Positions 45,790 to 55,370 of a stretch of DNA of 64,000 nt are shown here, piece after piece (position 1 is the first letter of the stretch; the number at the start of each line of letters is the position of its first letter). The notes under the pieces are model-generated. The model did not search any database. It was not told the origin of the DNA and saw nothing but the letters and a program-made list of their open reading frames with translations. The stretch is taken from assembly GCF_900496995.4 (NCBI RefSeq), contig NC_044012.1, positions 1,736,001 to 1,800,000 on the forward strand, given 5' to 3'. Source of the stretch: Aquila chrysaetos chrysaetos (taxonomy: Eukaryota; Chordata; Aves; Accipitriformes; Accipitridae). The translations under genes were made by a program, and so were the position numbers.

Positions 45790-48700
45790 CTGCGGGGACA
45801 GGGGGGGGCCACCGTCAGCCCCAGCGGGGATGTGGGGGAGGGGGGGACCGAGGGCAAGGGGAGCCCCGGACCCCATCCCCACCTCGTTGATGAAGTCCTC
45901 GATGTCGGAGGGGCTGTTGGGCAGCTTGCGGGGGGCCGGGGGGGTGGCGGAGCTGAGCGGGGCGTCCCTGCGCACCGGCGGTTTGGCCCGCGGCGAGAAG
46001 AGCTCGGGGTGCCGGAGCTGGTTGATGTCGTAGGCGTCCTGCGGGGACGGGAAGGGGAGCGGGGGTCAGGGGTGTGGGGTTGGGACAGACCCCCCCCCCC
46101 ACCACCACTGGGACCCTTCCCGCCTCCTCAGATCCCGCTCACCTGGTCCTCCTCGCCCCCGCCTTGCTCGTCGTAGTTGAGGATGTTGTCCCGCATGTCG
46201 TCCCGCGAGCGCTGCAGCAGCCCCTTGCGCAGAGCCCGCCGGCGCCCGCGCGCCCGCGCCGCCCCCAGACCCGCCAGCACTGCGGGCAGAGGGCGGGTGG
46301 GCACGGGCTGGGGTACGGGGGGGCGTGGGGCACGCGGGGATGGGGTGGCTGGGCACGGTGGGACGCGGGGTGATGGGGGTGCTGGTTGGGTTGGGATGCC
46401 GTTGGTGGGGCTGGGAGAGTGGGATGGGGATGCAGGTAGGGATTTGGGGTGGGGGATGCTGGGTGGGGGGGGGGGTGATGAGGGGAATTGTTGGGGGGGG
46501 TCGTGGTCGGGATCAGAAGGGGTTGCTGGGGTGGTGGGGGTGTTGAGGGTCATGGGTAGGGACTGGATGGAGTGGCCAGGACCAGGATGGGGCAATGGGG
46601 GACGTAGGTAGGGAGAGGTTGGGGTGTCCTGGACCAGGACGGGGTGATGGGGGACATGAGTAGGGACTGGATGGGGTGGCCAGGATGGAGTGATGGGGGG
46701 GGGGTGGGGGACAAGGTGATGGAGAGTGCTGGTGGGGTTCGGGATGGGTGGCCAGGACCAGGACCGCATGGTAGAGCACGGGGCTGGGGTGCCGGGTGGG
46801 AGCAGGACGGAGGGGCTGGGAGGGGTGGGGGTGAGGACGGTGGGGGGGTCTCACTCACCGAGGAGGAGGATGCTGCTGCCGAGGATGATCATGAGGGCCC
46901 CGAGGGTGATGCCGGCCCCGGCGGTGGCGGCGGCCAGGACACCGTCCTCGCAGGTGCCGTCCCGGCCGCAGTGGCACACCGAGACGTTCAGCAGCTGCTG
47001 CCGCTCCTGGGGGGGGGTCCCCGAGTCCCGGAGCAGCAGCGGGAGCGAGTAGGGCCCCTCGGGCAGCTCCACCAGCACGGCCAGCACCGCGTGGGTCACT
47101 GCAGGAGGGCCGTGGGCAGGGGGTGAGCGGGGGGCCCCCCTATGCAGCAGCCCCCCCACCTCCCCGCCCCAGCCAGCCCTCACCATTGAAGCGGGGTGAT
47201 GCTCCAGTTGCGGGTGAGCTGGGGGTGCTGGGGGCTGAGCTGGAAGTGGAAGGGGGCAGCGTGGGGGGGGCCGGTCGTCATCCGTGGCCCCCAGGAGCAG
47301 GGTTCCCCCTCGGCCCGGGCGCCCGCAGACCACCCCGGCCGGCGGCTGCAGCAGGGGCGCGTGGTCGTTCACCTCCAGGATCTCAATGGAGAGGGTGCCG
47401 GTGGCGGAGAGCGGGGGCTCGGCTGGGGGTACAGAGCAGGGGGGGTCAGGAGGGGGATGGCGGGAGCGGGGGGGACACACGGCAGGTGTGTGGGGGGGGC
47501 CGCTCACCGTCATCGCGGGCGAGGACCAGGGCGATGTACCAGCCACCCTGCAGGAAGGCGGAGGGGTGCAGCAGCTCCCGCTTGGTGCGGACGGTGCCGA
47601 CGTGGGGGTCCAGCTGCAGCCAGTCCGCCGGGTCATAGAGCAGTGCATAGCTGTGGGCACAGAGGGGGGGGGGTCATGCCGTCACCCCCCCCCCCCCCCC
47701 CCAAAACAGCTGGCACAGGCTGCGAACGCGGGAACCCGAACGCAGCGGGTGCTGGGAGGGTGATGCAAGGGGACCGGGTGCCGAAACCCACAGCCTGGGC
47801 ACTCACGTGAGGGTCTGGAGCTGGCGGGTGTCGGGGTCGCTGGCAGTGTACGTGGTGACGGGGGTGCCTGGGGGGGGCCCCCTCCAGCACGCTGACCCGC
47901 CGCGGGTTCTCACGGAAGATGGGTGCCTCGTTCACATCCCGCACCCGCACCCGCACGGTGGCCAGCGCCCGGGGGCTGGCGGGGGCCGTGGGCTCCAGCG
48001 GCTGCTCATTCTGCACTGACACCGTCAGCTCGAAGCGGTCCCGCACCTCGTGGTCCAGTGGCTACCGAGAGGGGCCACGGGTCAGCCGAGACACGGGACA
48101 CCCCCCCCCCCCCCCAGCCCCTCGGCTGCCCCGCGCCCACCTTGGCCACGGAGAGCACGCCATCGTTGGTGTAGGGGTCGGTGCGGATGGCGAAGGCACC
48201 CTCGGGGTCGCCCTCCAGGATGGTGAATTTGGCCAGCCAGTTGGGCGAGCCGGCCAGGTCCTTGTCGTGCACGAAGACCTTGCCCACGTCCACGCCGGCC
48301 GCCTGCTCCTCCACCTCCATGGAGAACTGGGGGAGACACCGGCGTGGGGCTGGTGTCTGCCCCCTTGGGATGCTGCTGCTCCCAGGGGGGGCCGGCTCCC
48401 ACCCCCCTGACCCCTGCATGTCTCCCCACCCCATCCCAGCCACTACCTCCTCCTTGGTGAACTCGGGGGGGTTGTCATTGATGTCCTCCAGGTAGATGAC
48501 GGCTGTGGCGGTGGTGGTGAGCCCATCCCCGGACATGTCGGCTGCCTGCACCGTCAGGTTGTACACCCCCACGGTCTGCGGGGAAGGAGGGGGTCCCGTG
48601 CTGAGCCCCTCCAGCCCCCCCCAGGAGCCCAGAGGTCCCCCAGCCGCTGGCCACCCACCCTGTCCCCACGCCTGGGTCTGCTCATGGCGTGGAGCTGTGG

Positions 48701-50518
48701 TTTCACCAGCTGGGGGTCTCTGGCTGCCCCCAGTCCCGGTGTCACCCCGGTGCCACCCGTGCCCCCCAGGCCCGTTACCTCGCGGTCAAGGCCGGGCCGC
48801 GCGGTGCAGATCTGGCCCGTGGTGGCGTTGATGCCGAACATGCCGCCAGCGCCCTGCTCCAGGATGGAGTACCGCAGCGCCGCGTTATCCGTATCGGGGT
48901 CGTCGGCATCAGTGGCATCCACCGTCATTACGCAGGTCCCTGCGGCCGCAGGAGCGCCCCGGTGGGTGACGGCGTGGGGGCTGGCTCGCCCCCACCCCGC
49001 TCCCCAGCCCCGGCTCCCTGGCTGGACCCACCTGGTTCAGCCCCCTCCACCACGCGCCCCGTGAAGATGTCCTGCTGGAAGAGCGGCCGGTTGTCGTTCT
49101 GGTCCACCACGATGATCTCCAGGTCGGTGGGGTCCTCCAGCGTCACGCCACCCAGGTCCAGCGCGAAGGCTTTCAGCTGTGGGTGCAGAGCAGGTGGGTT
49201 TTGGCCCGGCTGGGGGGGGGGGCTGAGGAGGGGGCTGCGGGCGGCCAGGCAGCATCCTTACCCGGAAGCGGTCGTTCTCCTCCCGGTCCAGCATGGCGTT
49301 GAGGAAGACCTTCCCGCTGAACTTGTCGATGGAGAAGATGCCCAGGGGCTCCTCGTCCACCCCCGGCCCCTTGATGCTGTATATCACCCCCCCGGGCTGC
49401 TGCTTGTCCGACTTGATCTGCCCCAGGGAAAGCAGAGCTGGTGGTCCTGGGGCTGGGGGGGTGTCTGTCCTCCACCTGGGGTCCCCCTGTGCCCTAAGAC
49501 TCCCCCAATACCATGTTCCCCTCCTGGGGTGCCCCCATGCAATCCCCCTGCCCAGGGTACCCCCTACCCCACCGCCTGGAAGAAAGGGTGGGGGACACCT
49601 TGCCTACCTGCACCAGGAGGTGGGGGATGCGCTTGTGGTTCTCTGAGACGCTGATGGGGGGGGATCACCCAGGCCCTCTTCACCCGCCGCGGACCCTCGT
49701 GCTGCCGCCAGGCCTGGGGGCTGCCCGGGGCTGCGGCACCCGGCTGGGCTGGGCTGGCACCCTGTAGGAGGGACACGGTGCTGCCGGTGACCCCAAAACC
49801 TCCAGCGTGGGGTGCAATGCCGGGGCAGCGGGCACAGCGTTGAACTTGGGCTGGGTGCATGGTGCCGGGATGCGCGGTGTGGGGGTACACAGTGCCGGGA
49901 TGCACGGTGCCGGGATGCACGGTGCTGGGGTGCACGGTGCTGGGGTGCACAGCACTGGCACCCCCTGATGGGGTTGGGTTTGGGGGAATGGAGAGGCCAC
50001 CCAGCTCCCCCGGGAGCTTCGTGTCGGTGGTTCCCTGACATCCTGATGTGACGGTGACAGGCATCCCGCCGGGAAGGGGTGCCCCACGGGACCCTCGGCA
50101 GTGGGGACGAAGGGGTTACCCTGGGCTGGCAGCGCCTGGCGTGGCCCCAGCCCACGTCACTGTCACGCGTGGATGTGGCAGCGAGGGCGGAAGGGTCAGG
50201 GATCGGTTTAGGCTGCAAGGGTGGCCCGGCTGGGGTACAGAGCTGGGGGGGGGGGGGATAGGGAGCTGGGGGGGCTGGGGGGGGGGATGTTGGGGGTGGC
50301 AGATTAGGAACAGGGACTGGGCGAGCAGTAGTTATTGGGGGGGCTGCAATGGGCATCAGGGACCTGTGGGGGCTAGGATGGATATAGGGGCCACGAGAGA
50401 CTGGGCTGGAGGGTCAGGGAATTGGGGGGGTGGCATGGGGGGGTCTGGAGCTGTAGGGAGCAAGTGTGGGGGCTGGGAGATGGGGGTTGGGGGGGGTAGG
50501 GAGCTGTGCATGCAGCCT

Positions 50519-50553
<35 letters not shown>

Positions 50554-51575
50554 GCTCCATGCCACATTCATCAGGGCTCACCCTTGTCCTGGGCCCTGGG
50601 GACATGTCCTGTCCCCTCCCCAGGGACGGAGCACATCTGGGCAGCACCAGGCCTTGCACCCACATCTGCACCCACCCACATCTGCACCCATCCTGGCTGC
50701 ACCGCTGGGTGCTGGGGTGCCCTGCATGGGCACCCTGCCCGCGGCAGGGGAGTGGGCCGGTGGGGATGGCTGTGCTGGGGGTCCCTGGGGATGGTGTGGA
50801 GCTGTGCAGGGCTGGGGGGGTCTGCATGCCAGTCCTACGGGATGGGCAGGACAAGGGGCTCATTTTGAGGCTGTGAGGGGAGCTGCCCCGCGGCCTCCAG
50901 CTGTCCCTCTGTCCTCCCCAGGAGAGACACCCCCCCCTTCCCCAGGAGGCTGACGGAGCTCAGGGCGGATGGGGAGGGTGGTGGGGGGCGATGGGGGCCC
51001 TGCTGCTGGGGGGGCTGCCCTGCAGGCCCTCTTTTCTTCCTCTGCCCTGAGCACCCAGCCATGGGGTCCAGGCCAGAACCCCAACAGCCCCATGTGGCTC
51101 AGGCCTGAGACCGTGGTGAGGGGCTCTGGGGGGACATGCATGGACAGGGGGGTGCAGGGGGGGTCTGGGACCACAGGTGGGGTGGGAAAGGGGGGAGCAG
51201 GGTGTTTCTGAATGCCTAACCCTCCCCCAAATCCCATCTCCCGGTTCACAAACGCAGGCAGTGTGCCGGAGCCGCAGGCTCCCCCCCGCCACCACCATCT
51301 GTGGGGTGGGAAATGCCTCAAGAGGGGCACCAAGCCCCCGTCACCCCCGTCCCCATCCCCGCTGCCCCCCAGGACGTGCCTCTGTGGGGTCTGGGGTCCG
51401 GCCATCCCCCCCCGCCCCCGGCACCGCATCCGGGCTCCCCATCCCGGCCGGCCCTCCCAGGGCATGGAGCGGGGCGGGGGGGTCCCCATCCCCACCCCAT
51501 CCCCATCTCCCCGGTACCCCTTACCCGAGCGCAGAGGGGGGCGAGCAGGCAGGCGAGGAGAAGCGGGGGGCCCAT
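45592..51575 (-). CDS. CDH15: CDH15, M-cadherin (14 coding exons, minus strand)
   Basis: Calcium-dependent cell adhesion molecule of skeletal muscle and cerebellum, single-pass type I, binding catenins inside. Exons in coding order: 51525-51575, 49608-49761, 49262-49417, 49032-49176, 48779-48939, 48447-48575, 48141-48326, 47807-48061, 47508-47650, 47184-47422, 46859-47098, 46143-46279, 45883-46038, 45592-45789. Visible features: signal peptide, furin-type site RRVKR followed by AWVIPP (Trp-2 of EC1), five cadherin repeats with the linker motifs [36 protein letters not shown] and LEVNDHAP, a Cys-bearing membrane-proximal segment, one membrane helix, a juxtamembrane catenin region ([15 protein letters not shown]) and a tail with [17 protein letters not shown]. 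All introns are GT-AG, and the 14-exon layout matches my memory of human CDH15 (814 residues). About 781 residues result if four single-base excesses (exons 2, 8 and two in 10) are discounted. It lacks roughly 30 residues found after the DLYG region in the human protein. Confidence 0.97.
45883..46038 (-). CDS. CDH15: CDH15 exon 13
   Basis: 52 codons, [15 protein letters not shown] to DIEDFINE, phase 0 both ends; part of the cytoplasmic tail. Confidence 0.96.
46143..46279 (-). CDS. CDH15: CDH15 exon 12
   Basis: 137 nt. It starts after the membrane helix with an Arg-rich stop-transfer stretch ([14 protein letters not shown]) and carries the juxtamembrane p120-catenin-type region, [15 protein letters not shown], ending EEDQ. 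Confidence 0.95.
46535..46700. repeat. Tandem repeat of about 52 bp in CDH15 intron 11
   Basis: About three degenerate copies of a unit containing GGGACTGGATGG, TGGCCAGGACCAGGA and TGGGGGACATGAGTA. Intronic, no coding content. Confidence 0.75.
46859..47098 (-). CDS. CDH15: CDH15 exon 11
   Basis: End of EC5 ([37 protein letters not shown]) and most of the membrane helix ([17 protein letters not shown]). 240 nt, phase 1 both ends. Confidence 0.95.
47184..47422 (-). CDS. CDH15: CDH15 exon 10 (two single-base excesses)
   Basis: Reads [20 protein letters not shown], then [15 protein letters not shown]. The frame is lost at a C(8) run (47263-47270) and again at a C(4) run (47193-47196, coding-strand ACCCCG). 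With one base fewer at each, it reads [19 protein letters not shown] and ITRFN and meets exon 11 in phase. Length 239 versus 237 required by flanking phases. Confidence 0.9.
47508..47650 (-). CDS. CDH15: CDH15 exon 9
   Basis: EC4/EC5 segment [20 protein letters not shown] to [13 protein letters not shown]. 143 nt, in frame with its neighbours. Confidence 0.95.
47807..48061 (-). CDS. CDH15: CDH15 exon 8 (one single-base excess)
   Basis: Reads [46 protein letters not shown]. The frame is lost at a C(8) run (47870-47877); one base fewer gives [20 protein letters not shown] and the right exit phase. 255 nt versus 254 expected. Confidence 0.92.
48141..48326 (-). CDS. CDH15: CDH15 exon 7
   Basis: 62 codons, [20 protein letters not shown] to [13 protein letters not shown], phase 0 both ends; EC3. 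Confidence 0.96.
48447..48575 (-). CDS. CDH15: CDH15 exon 6
   Basis: 43 codons, [20 protein letters not shown] to [14 protein letters not shown], phase 0 both ends. It contains an in-frame C(7) run, a useful contrast to the out-of-frame C(8) runs. Confidence 0.96.
48779..48939 (-). CDS. CDH15: CDH15 exon 5
   Basis: [20 protein letters not shown] to ARPGLDRE, with the calcium-binding DATDADDP motif; 161 nt. Confidence 0.96.
49032..49176 (-). CDS. CDH15: CDH15 exon 4
   Basis: [40 protein letters not shown]1-EC2 linker; 145 nt, phase 0 in, phase 1 out. Confidence 0.96.
49262..49417 (-). CDS. CDH15: CDH15 exon 3
   Basis: 52 codons, [20 protein letters not shown] to [10 protein letters not shown], phase 0 both ends; EC1. 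It contains an in-frame G(7) run. Confidence 0.96.
49608..49761 (-). CDS. CDH15: CDH15 exon 2 (one single-base excess)
   Basis: Short Ala/Pro/Gly-rich propeptide ([20 protein letters not shown]), furin-type RRVKR, then AWVIPP, the EC1 start with the strand-swap Trp. The frame is lost at a C(8) run (49656-49663); one base fewer gives [16 protein letters not shown] and meets exon 3 in phase. 154 nt versus 153 expected. Confidence 0.92.
49855..49955. repeat. Short GGTGCCGGGATGCAC tandem repeat in CDH15 intron 1
   Basis: About five to six degenerate copies of a unit of 15-20 bp (CGGTGCCGGGATGCA / CGGTGCTGGGGTGCA). Intronic. Confidence 0.75.
50521..50551. repeat. C(31) homopolymer in CDH15 intron 1
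   Basis: The longest single-base run noticed in the window, within the 1.76-kb first intron (49762-51524). Length is unlikely to be exact. Confidence 0.9.
51525..51575 (-). CDS. CDH15: CDH15 exon 1 (signal peptide)
   Basis: ATG at 51573-51575, reads [17 protein letters not shown], a typical short signal peptide, then donor GTAAGG. 17 codons, phase 0 out. It is too short to identify alone, but it is the only signal-like exon with the right phase upstream of exon 2. Confidence 0.88.
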
Positions 51576-51715
51576 GGCGAAGCGGGGCGCAATCCGGCCG
51601 CCAGCCCCGAGCCTTTCACCGGCCCCGAGCTAAAATAACCGCGGGGCTGGCTGAGTGACAGCACATGTGCTACCGAGCGGGCCGGGCCCCCCCCCCGGGC
51701 CGGGCAGCTGTCCCC
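51576..51715 (-). promoter_or_regulatory. CDH15 5' UTR and candidate promoter with E-boxes
   Basis: Upstream of the CDH15 start on the minus strand are an AT-rich TAAAATAA-type element (about 51630-51638) in very GC-rich surroundings, a palindromic E-box GCACATGTGC (51661-51670) and a CAGCTG E-box (51705-51710). Another CAGCTG lies at 51922-51927. CAGCTG is the core bound by myogenic bHLH factors, fitting a muscle cadherin; that these sites function is inference. Confidence 0.5.
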
Positions 51716-52900
51716 TCCGCCCCCCCCCCTCCCCTCTCCCCGGGCCGGGAGTCTGCACCCCCTGCCCGGCGGGGGCGGCGGGGAGAGGGGGGGGGGACCG
51801 GGCACCGGGGGGCTCGGAGGGGGATGCGGAGGGGTGAGGGGGGGGGTGTCCCCGCTGCCCGGGTCGGGGGGGTGCCCGGGGGGGGTGCGCGGCCCCCGGG
51901 GCAGGGCGGGCGGGAAGGCGGCAGCTGTCGCCGGGCGCGCCGCGGGGATGCCGCGACGGGGCGGGCGGGAAGGAGAGACCCGGCCCCCGCTACCCCCGAC
52001 ACGGCTGGTCCGGCACCGGCACCGGCACCGGCACCGGGACAGGGAATGGAACGGAACCGGTTCTGCCCACCCCGCTCCGCCGCGCCCCCCCGTCGAGGCG
52101 AGCCCACCCCGGCCCCACTCCCCCCCCCCGCCGGCCGAGCCCGGGACCGGGGCCGCCTGCGCCTGCGACGGGGCCGGTGCGGGCTCGGGAGAGGAGCGGC
52201 AGCGTCCCGCGGTGTCCCGGTCCCGGTGGGTTTCCACGGGGCGGAGTAGCCCCGGGCTGCTCCCGGAGCCCCGGCAAGGCCCCCGGCCCCGCTGCCCCCT
52301 GACACCCCGGTGCCTCTCCCGGCCCCTGGTGCCGGCTCCGGCGCTGCCCCCGATCCCCGCTGCAGGTCCCGGTGCTGCTCCTGACCCCCGGTGCCGGTCC
52401 TGGTGCTGCCCTCGACCTCCGGTGCCCCCCCGCCGACCCCCGGAGCCGGTCCCGGTGCTGACCCTGACCCCCGGTGCCGGTCCCGGTGCTGCCCCCGACC
52501 CCCGGTGCCGGTCCCGGTGCTGCCCCCGACCCCCGGAGCCGGTCCCGGTGCTGCCCCTCGACCCCCGGAGCCGGTCCCGGTGCTGCCCCCCGACCCCCGG
52601 TGCCGGTACCGGTGCTGGTCCCGACCCCCGGTGCGCCCCCCCCCCCTCCGACCCCCCGGTGCCGGTCCCGGCGGCGCCGCGAGGCCGCGGCACCAGGTGG
52701 CAGCATCGTCCCGGCCACCGGCCCCGACACCGGCGGTTCCCCCCCCCCCCCCCCCCGCCCGGGGGTACCGCAGCGGGGAGCGCCCTCCGGCGCGGGGTCC
52801 CGGGGGCCCCGGCTGCGGTAGGGCTGGCCCAGCCGCCATACCCCCCCCCCCTCCCGCCTCCCCGGGCAGGGCGGAGGGGGGGCCGGGGATCTTCCTCATC
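51690..52900. other. CpG-rich upstream region of CDH15
   Basis: Dense CpG and GC stretch directly upstream of CDH15, consistent with a CpG island. It includes (CCGGCA)4 at about 52009-52040, the minisatellite below and a C(18) run near 52739-52756. Long open frames here on both strands are repeat-driven. Confidence 0.7.
52325..52650. repeat. GC-rich minisatellite upstream of CDH15
   Basis: About ten degenerate copies of a 30-bp unit containing CCCCCGGTGCCGGTCCCGGT and GCTGCCCCCGA. It spans roughly 325 bp. Confidence 0.88.
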
Positions 52901-53984
52901 CTCCCGGGGAAGCGAGCCCTGGGCCTGGCAAGGGAACGTGCGGCGTTTCGGTGACACTGGTGGCATCACCACGTCCCTGCCGTGGGCACCCCTGCCCGGC
53001 CAGCATCCCTCCCCTTCTTGGCAATAAGTGCCCTTGGTGCCATCCCGGTGCCGGGCATCGTTTGGAGGGGGGGGGTGCATGGCGTGGGGCACTGACACGG
53101 CGGGGGGGGGTAGGCCACAAGGCATGGGAAAAGGGACACGGGATGCAGGACACGGGGTGCAGGACGTCTTCTGTCCATCCCCAGAAGCTGAGCGGTGGTG
53201 GCAGGGCTATCGGTGTCCCCAGGGACGTGGAGCCACGACACGAGCGGGTGAGCGTCGGGCACCGGTGACCCGTGGCGCGGCTGGGCCCTGGCGCGGGCAG
53301 CGGCGCTCACTTGCCCGTCTGTCTGTCCGATCCCATCCGTCCGCCCCACTCACCCTGTCACCCTGCATCAATGTCACGGCGAGGAGCTGCCCGGGCGGCG
53401 CTGGCCGGGGGTCCTGGCGGCTGCCCCTGACCCTAACGCGCCGTGGCAGCGGGGCGGCCGAGCAGATGTTCCCTGCCACCGGCACCACGGCGTGGGGGGC
53501 GCGGGGGGGACAGACGTGACAGGCTCTGACAAGGCGCCAGTCCCAGCTCGTGGTGCCGGTGCTGCCGGCCACGGGAGCTGCCTGGTGCCCGTGGCACGGC
53601 TCTGGCTGCGGCACGGCAGCAGGACCCCCACCCACCCCGACCTCTGGCCCTGCACTGCCACCCCCTGCCCCTATTCTCCTGCAAACAGGGGCTCCCACTG
53701 GGGTGCAGGGATGTGGGGTCCCACAGATTCTGGGTCCGAACAGTGCCAGCCCAGGCCTACGACCCCCCTCCTTGCCGTGCCGGGTCAGAGAAGGGGTCAC
53801 CCTATTTTAGAGGGGCTAGGTCCCCCCCTCCCAGCTGACATCCTCTGATCTCCCCAGGCCAGTGCGAGAGCTGCAGGTGTTGGGACGAGTCATGTCCCTA
53901 ATGAGGGTGCAGTGGGAGCAGTCGTGGCCCCAGTGCAGGCACTGGGGGGTCTAGGCAGTGCCCTGTCCCCGCCATGCCCAGTGA

Positions 53985-54115
53985 TGGGGAGAGCGAGCAG
54001 CCAGGAGCACAGAGCCGAGCAGCGAGGTGCCAAACGCCGGCGCAGCAGCCATAAAGCCACTGGAGCTTCGGTTTTTATATGGCAATAAAAGATAATGTCA
54101 GCCATAAAGCATGAG
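53985..54115. promoter_or_regulatory. Candidate conserved non-coding element
   Basis: AT-richer island with a repeated CCATAAAGC motif and TATGGCAATAAAAGATAATG inside GC-rich spacer. This rests on composition and motif look only; no alignment was possible. Confidence 0.3.
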
Positions 54116-54349
54116 AGCAGGTCCCGGCGTGCCTAGCCGCCCGCCGAGCCCGGGACAGGGGCGAGCTGCTGGGAGCAGCTGTGGGGGGGCACAGAGGTGT
54201 GGGCAGCCCCCAGCTCCCTGGGGACACCCCCAGCGAGGTGATACCTTGCTCGGGGCGAGAAGGTCCCCAGGTGGGCTGAGGGCAGGGGGACGCTGCAGCG
54301 AGGCGGGAGATGCTGCGGGACGGCGGCATCGGCACTGGGGCCAGTGTTA

Positions 54350-54530
54350 CGGCCGCCGCATTAAAGATGCTACTTTGGGTTGTTGTTGTTGTTTTAATGG
54401 TTTTATTGCGCGATGCTAGGGATGGGCCTGGCAGGCCTTAATGAAGGAGATTGATGGCTTAATAGCCTGTAGCCATTACGGGGTAATTGAATGGTTGTGT
54501 ACATATGATCAGACCGTCAATGCGGACGTG
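54350..54530. promoter_or_regulatory. Candidate conserved non-coding element with TAAT cores
   Basis: AT-rich island with a (GTT)n run and clustered homeodomain-type TTAAT/TAATT cores between 54435 and 54495, in contrast to flanking sequence. Candidate enhancer only. Confidence 0.35.
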
Positions 54531-55029
54531 GCTTGCAAGCGAAGTGCCTGGAGCCGTGGGGGGGGGGTGCACACAGCCCTCCCCCCGCCCCGCGCCCCTG
54601 ATGGATGCAGCGTGGGGGGAGCAGAGCCCATGGCCTTGGGGACACCCCTCCATCCCTGAGGTCTGGGCTGTGTTGGTGGCCAGGGCTGCATCCAGCGGTA
54701 AGGGAATGGAGCAGGTCTCCAGGTTCATCCAGTGGCACCGGGTCACCAAAACCCATCTTCAGCCGCCTCAGCTCCCAGCCTGGGCTCTGGAGCACCATAA
54801 CCAGGTGCTTTAACGAGGCTTTTAATTAACAGGTCCCATCTATAGGGATGAATAGTGGTGGGGGAGCAGAGGTGGGACGCATGGGGGTCCAGCACGGATG
54901 GCAGCCCCAAAGTGGGGGCTGCAGACCCAGCTGCCGGCATCCCAAGGCTGCGTCGCTGACCACCCTCCCTGCAAAAGCCACCACCGAGGAGGAAAGCCAG
55001 CAGAGTCACAGCCAGGTCCCCGCACCGAG

Positions 55030-55370
55030 GTGTGAGTCAAACTACTCATTTTTGTGTGTGACAACCAGGTGTTTTACAGTATTTGCTACCTGTGATCATC
55101 CATCAAAGCGATCGATAGCGTTCCTGCAGAGTTTTATTAATGATCTTGTCACCGGGCTGGTGCTGGGTGCCTGAGGTTGTCGAGAATGATAGATCATTAA
55201 GAGCTTTTGCTGCTATTTATTCTCCAGTGACCTTGTCTCTCTCCATTGTTGCTTGCTTAAGAGTTATGAATGTGAGACATGATAATTTGATATTGATCTA
55301 TTTGGTAAGTTAAAAAATTTACTGCATCGTTGATGTTTTAACAAAGGATCCGCTCGGTCCCTCCTGCAGA
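55030..55370. promoter_or_regulatory. Candidate conserved non-coding element (largest AT-rich island of the spacer)
   Basis: About 340 bp of balanced, non-repetitive AT-rich sequence with TTTTATTAATGATC, TAGATCATTAAGAG and TTTGATATTGATC, sharply bounded by GC-rich DNA. This is the look of a vertebrate conserved element; no coding frame of note. Confidence 0.4.

Noticed and set aside
45592-51575. CDH15 as a pseudogene because of four frame breaks
   Set aside because: All 14 exons, every splice site and all motifs are intact. Breaks are single bases, mostly in runs of eight, and each is cancelled by one base at the same run.
51630-51638. MEF2 site upstream of CDH15
   Set aside because: The AT-rich element does not fit the MEF2 consensus exactly, so it is recorded only as an AT-rich promoter element.
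52325-52650. CRISPR-like array
   Set aside because: Units are contiguous and degenerate with no unique spacers, in a vertebrate locus. It is a minisatellite.
51521-53125. 534-, 409- and 397-residue open frames on both strands upstream of CDH15
   Set aside because: Gly/Arg/Pro-rich readings of a CpG-rich minisatellite region. No conserved protein, and the real CDH15 signal exon is in a different short frame.
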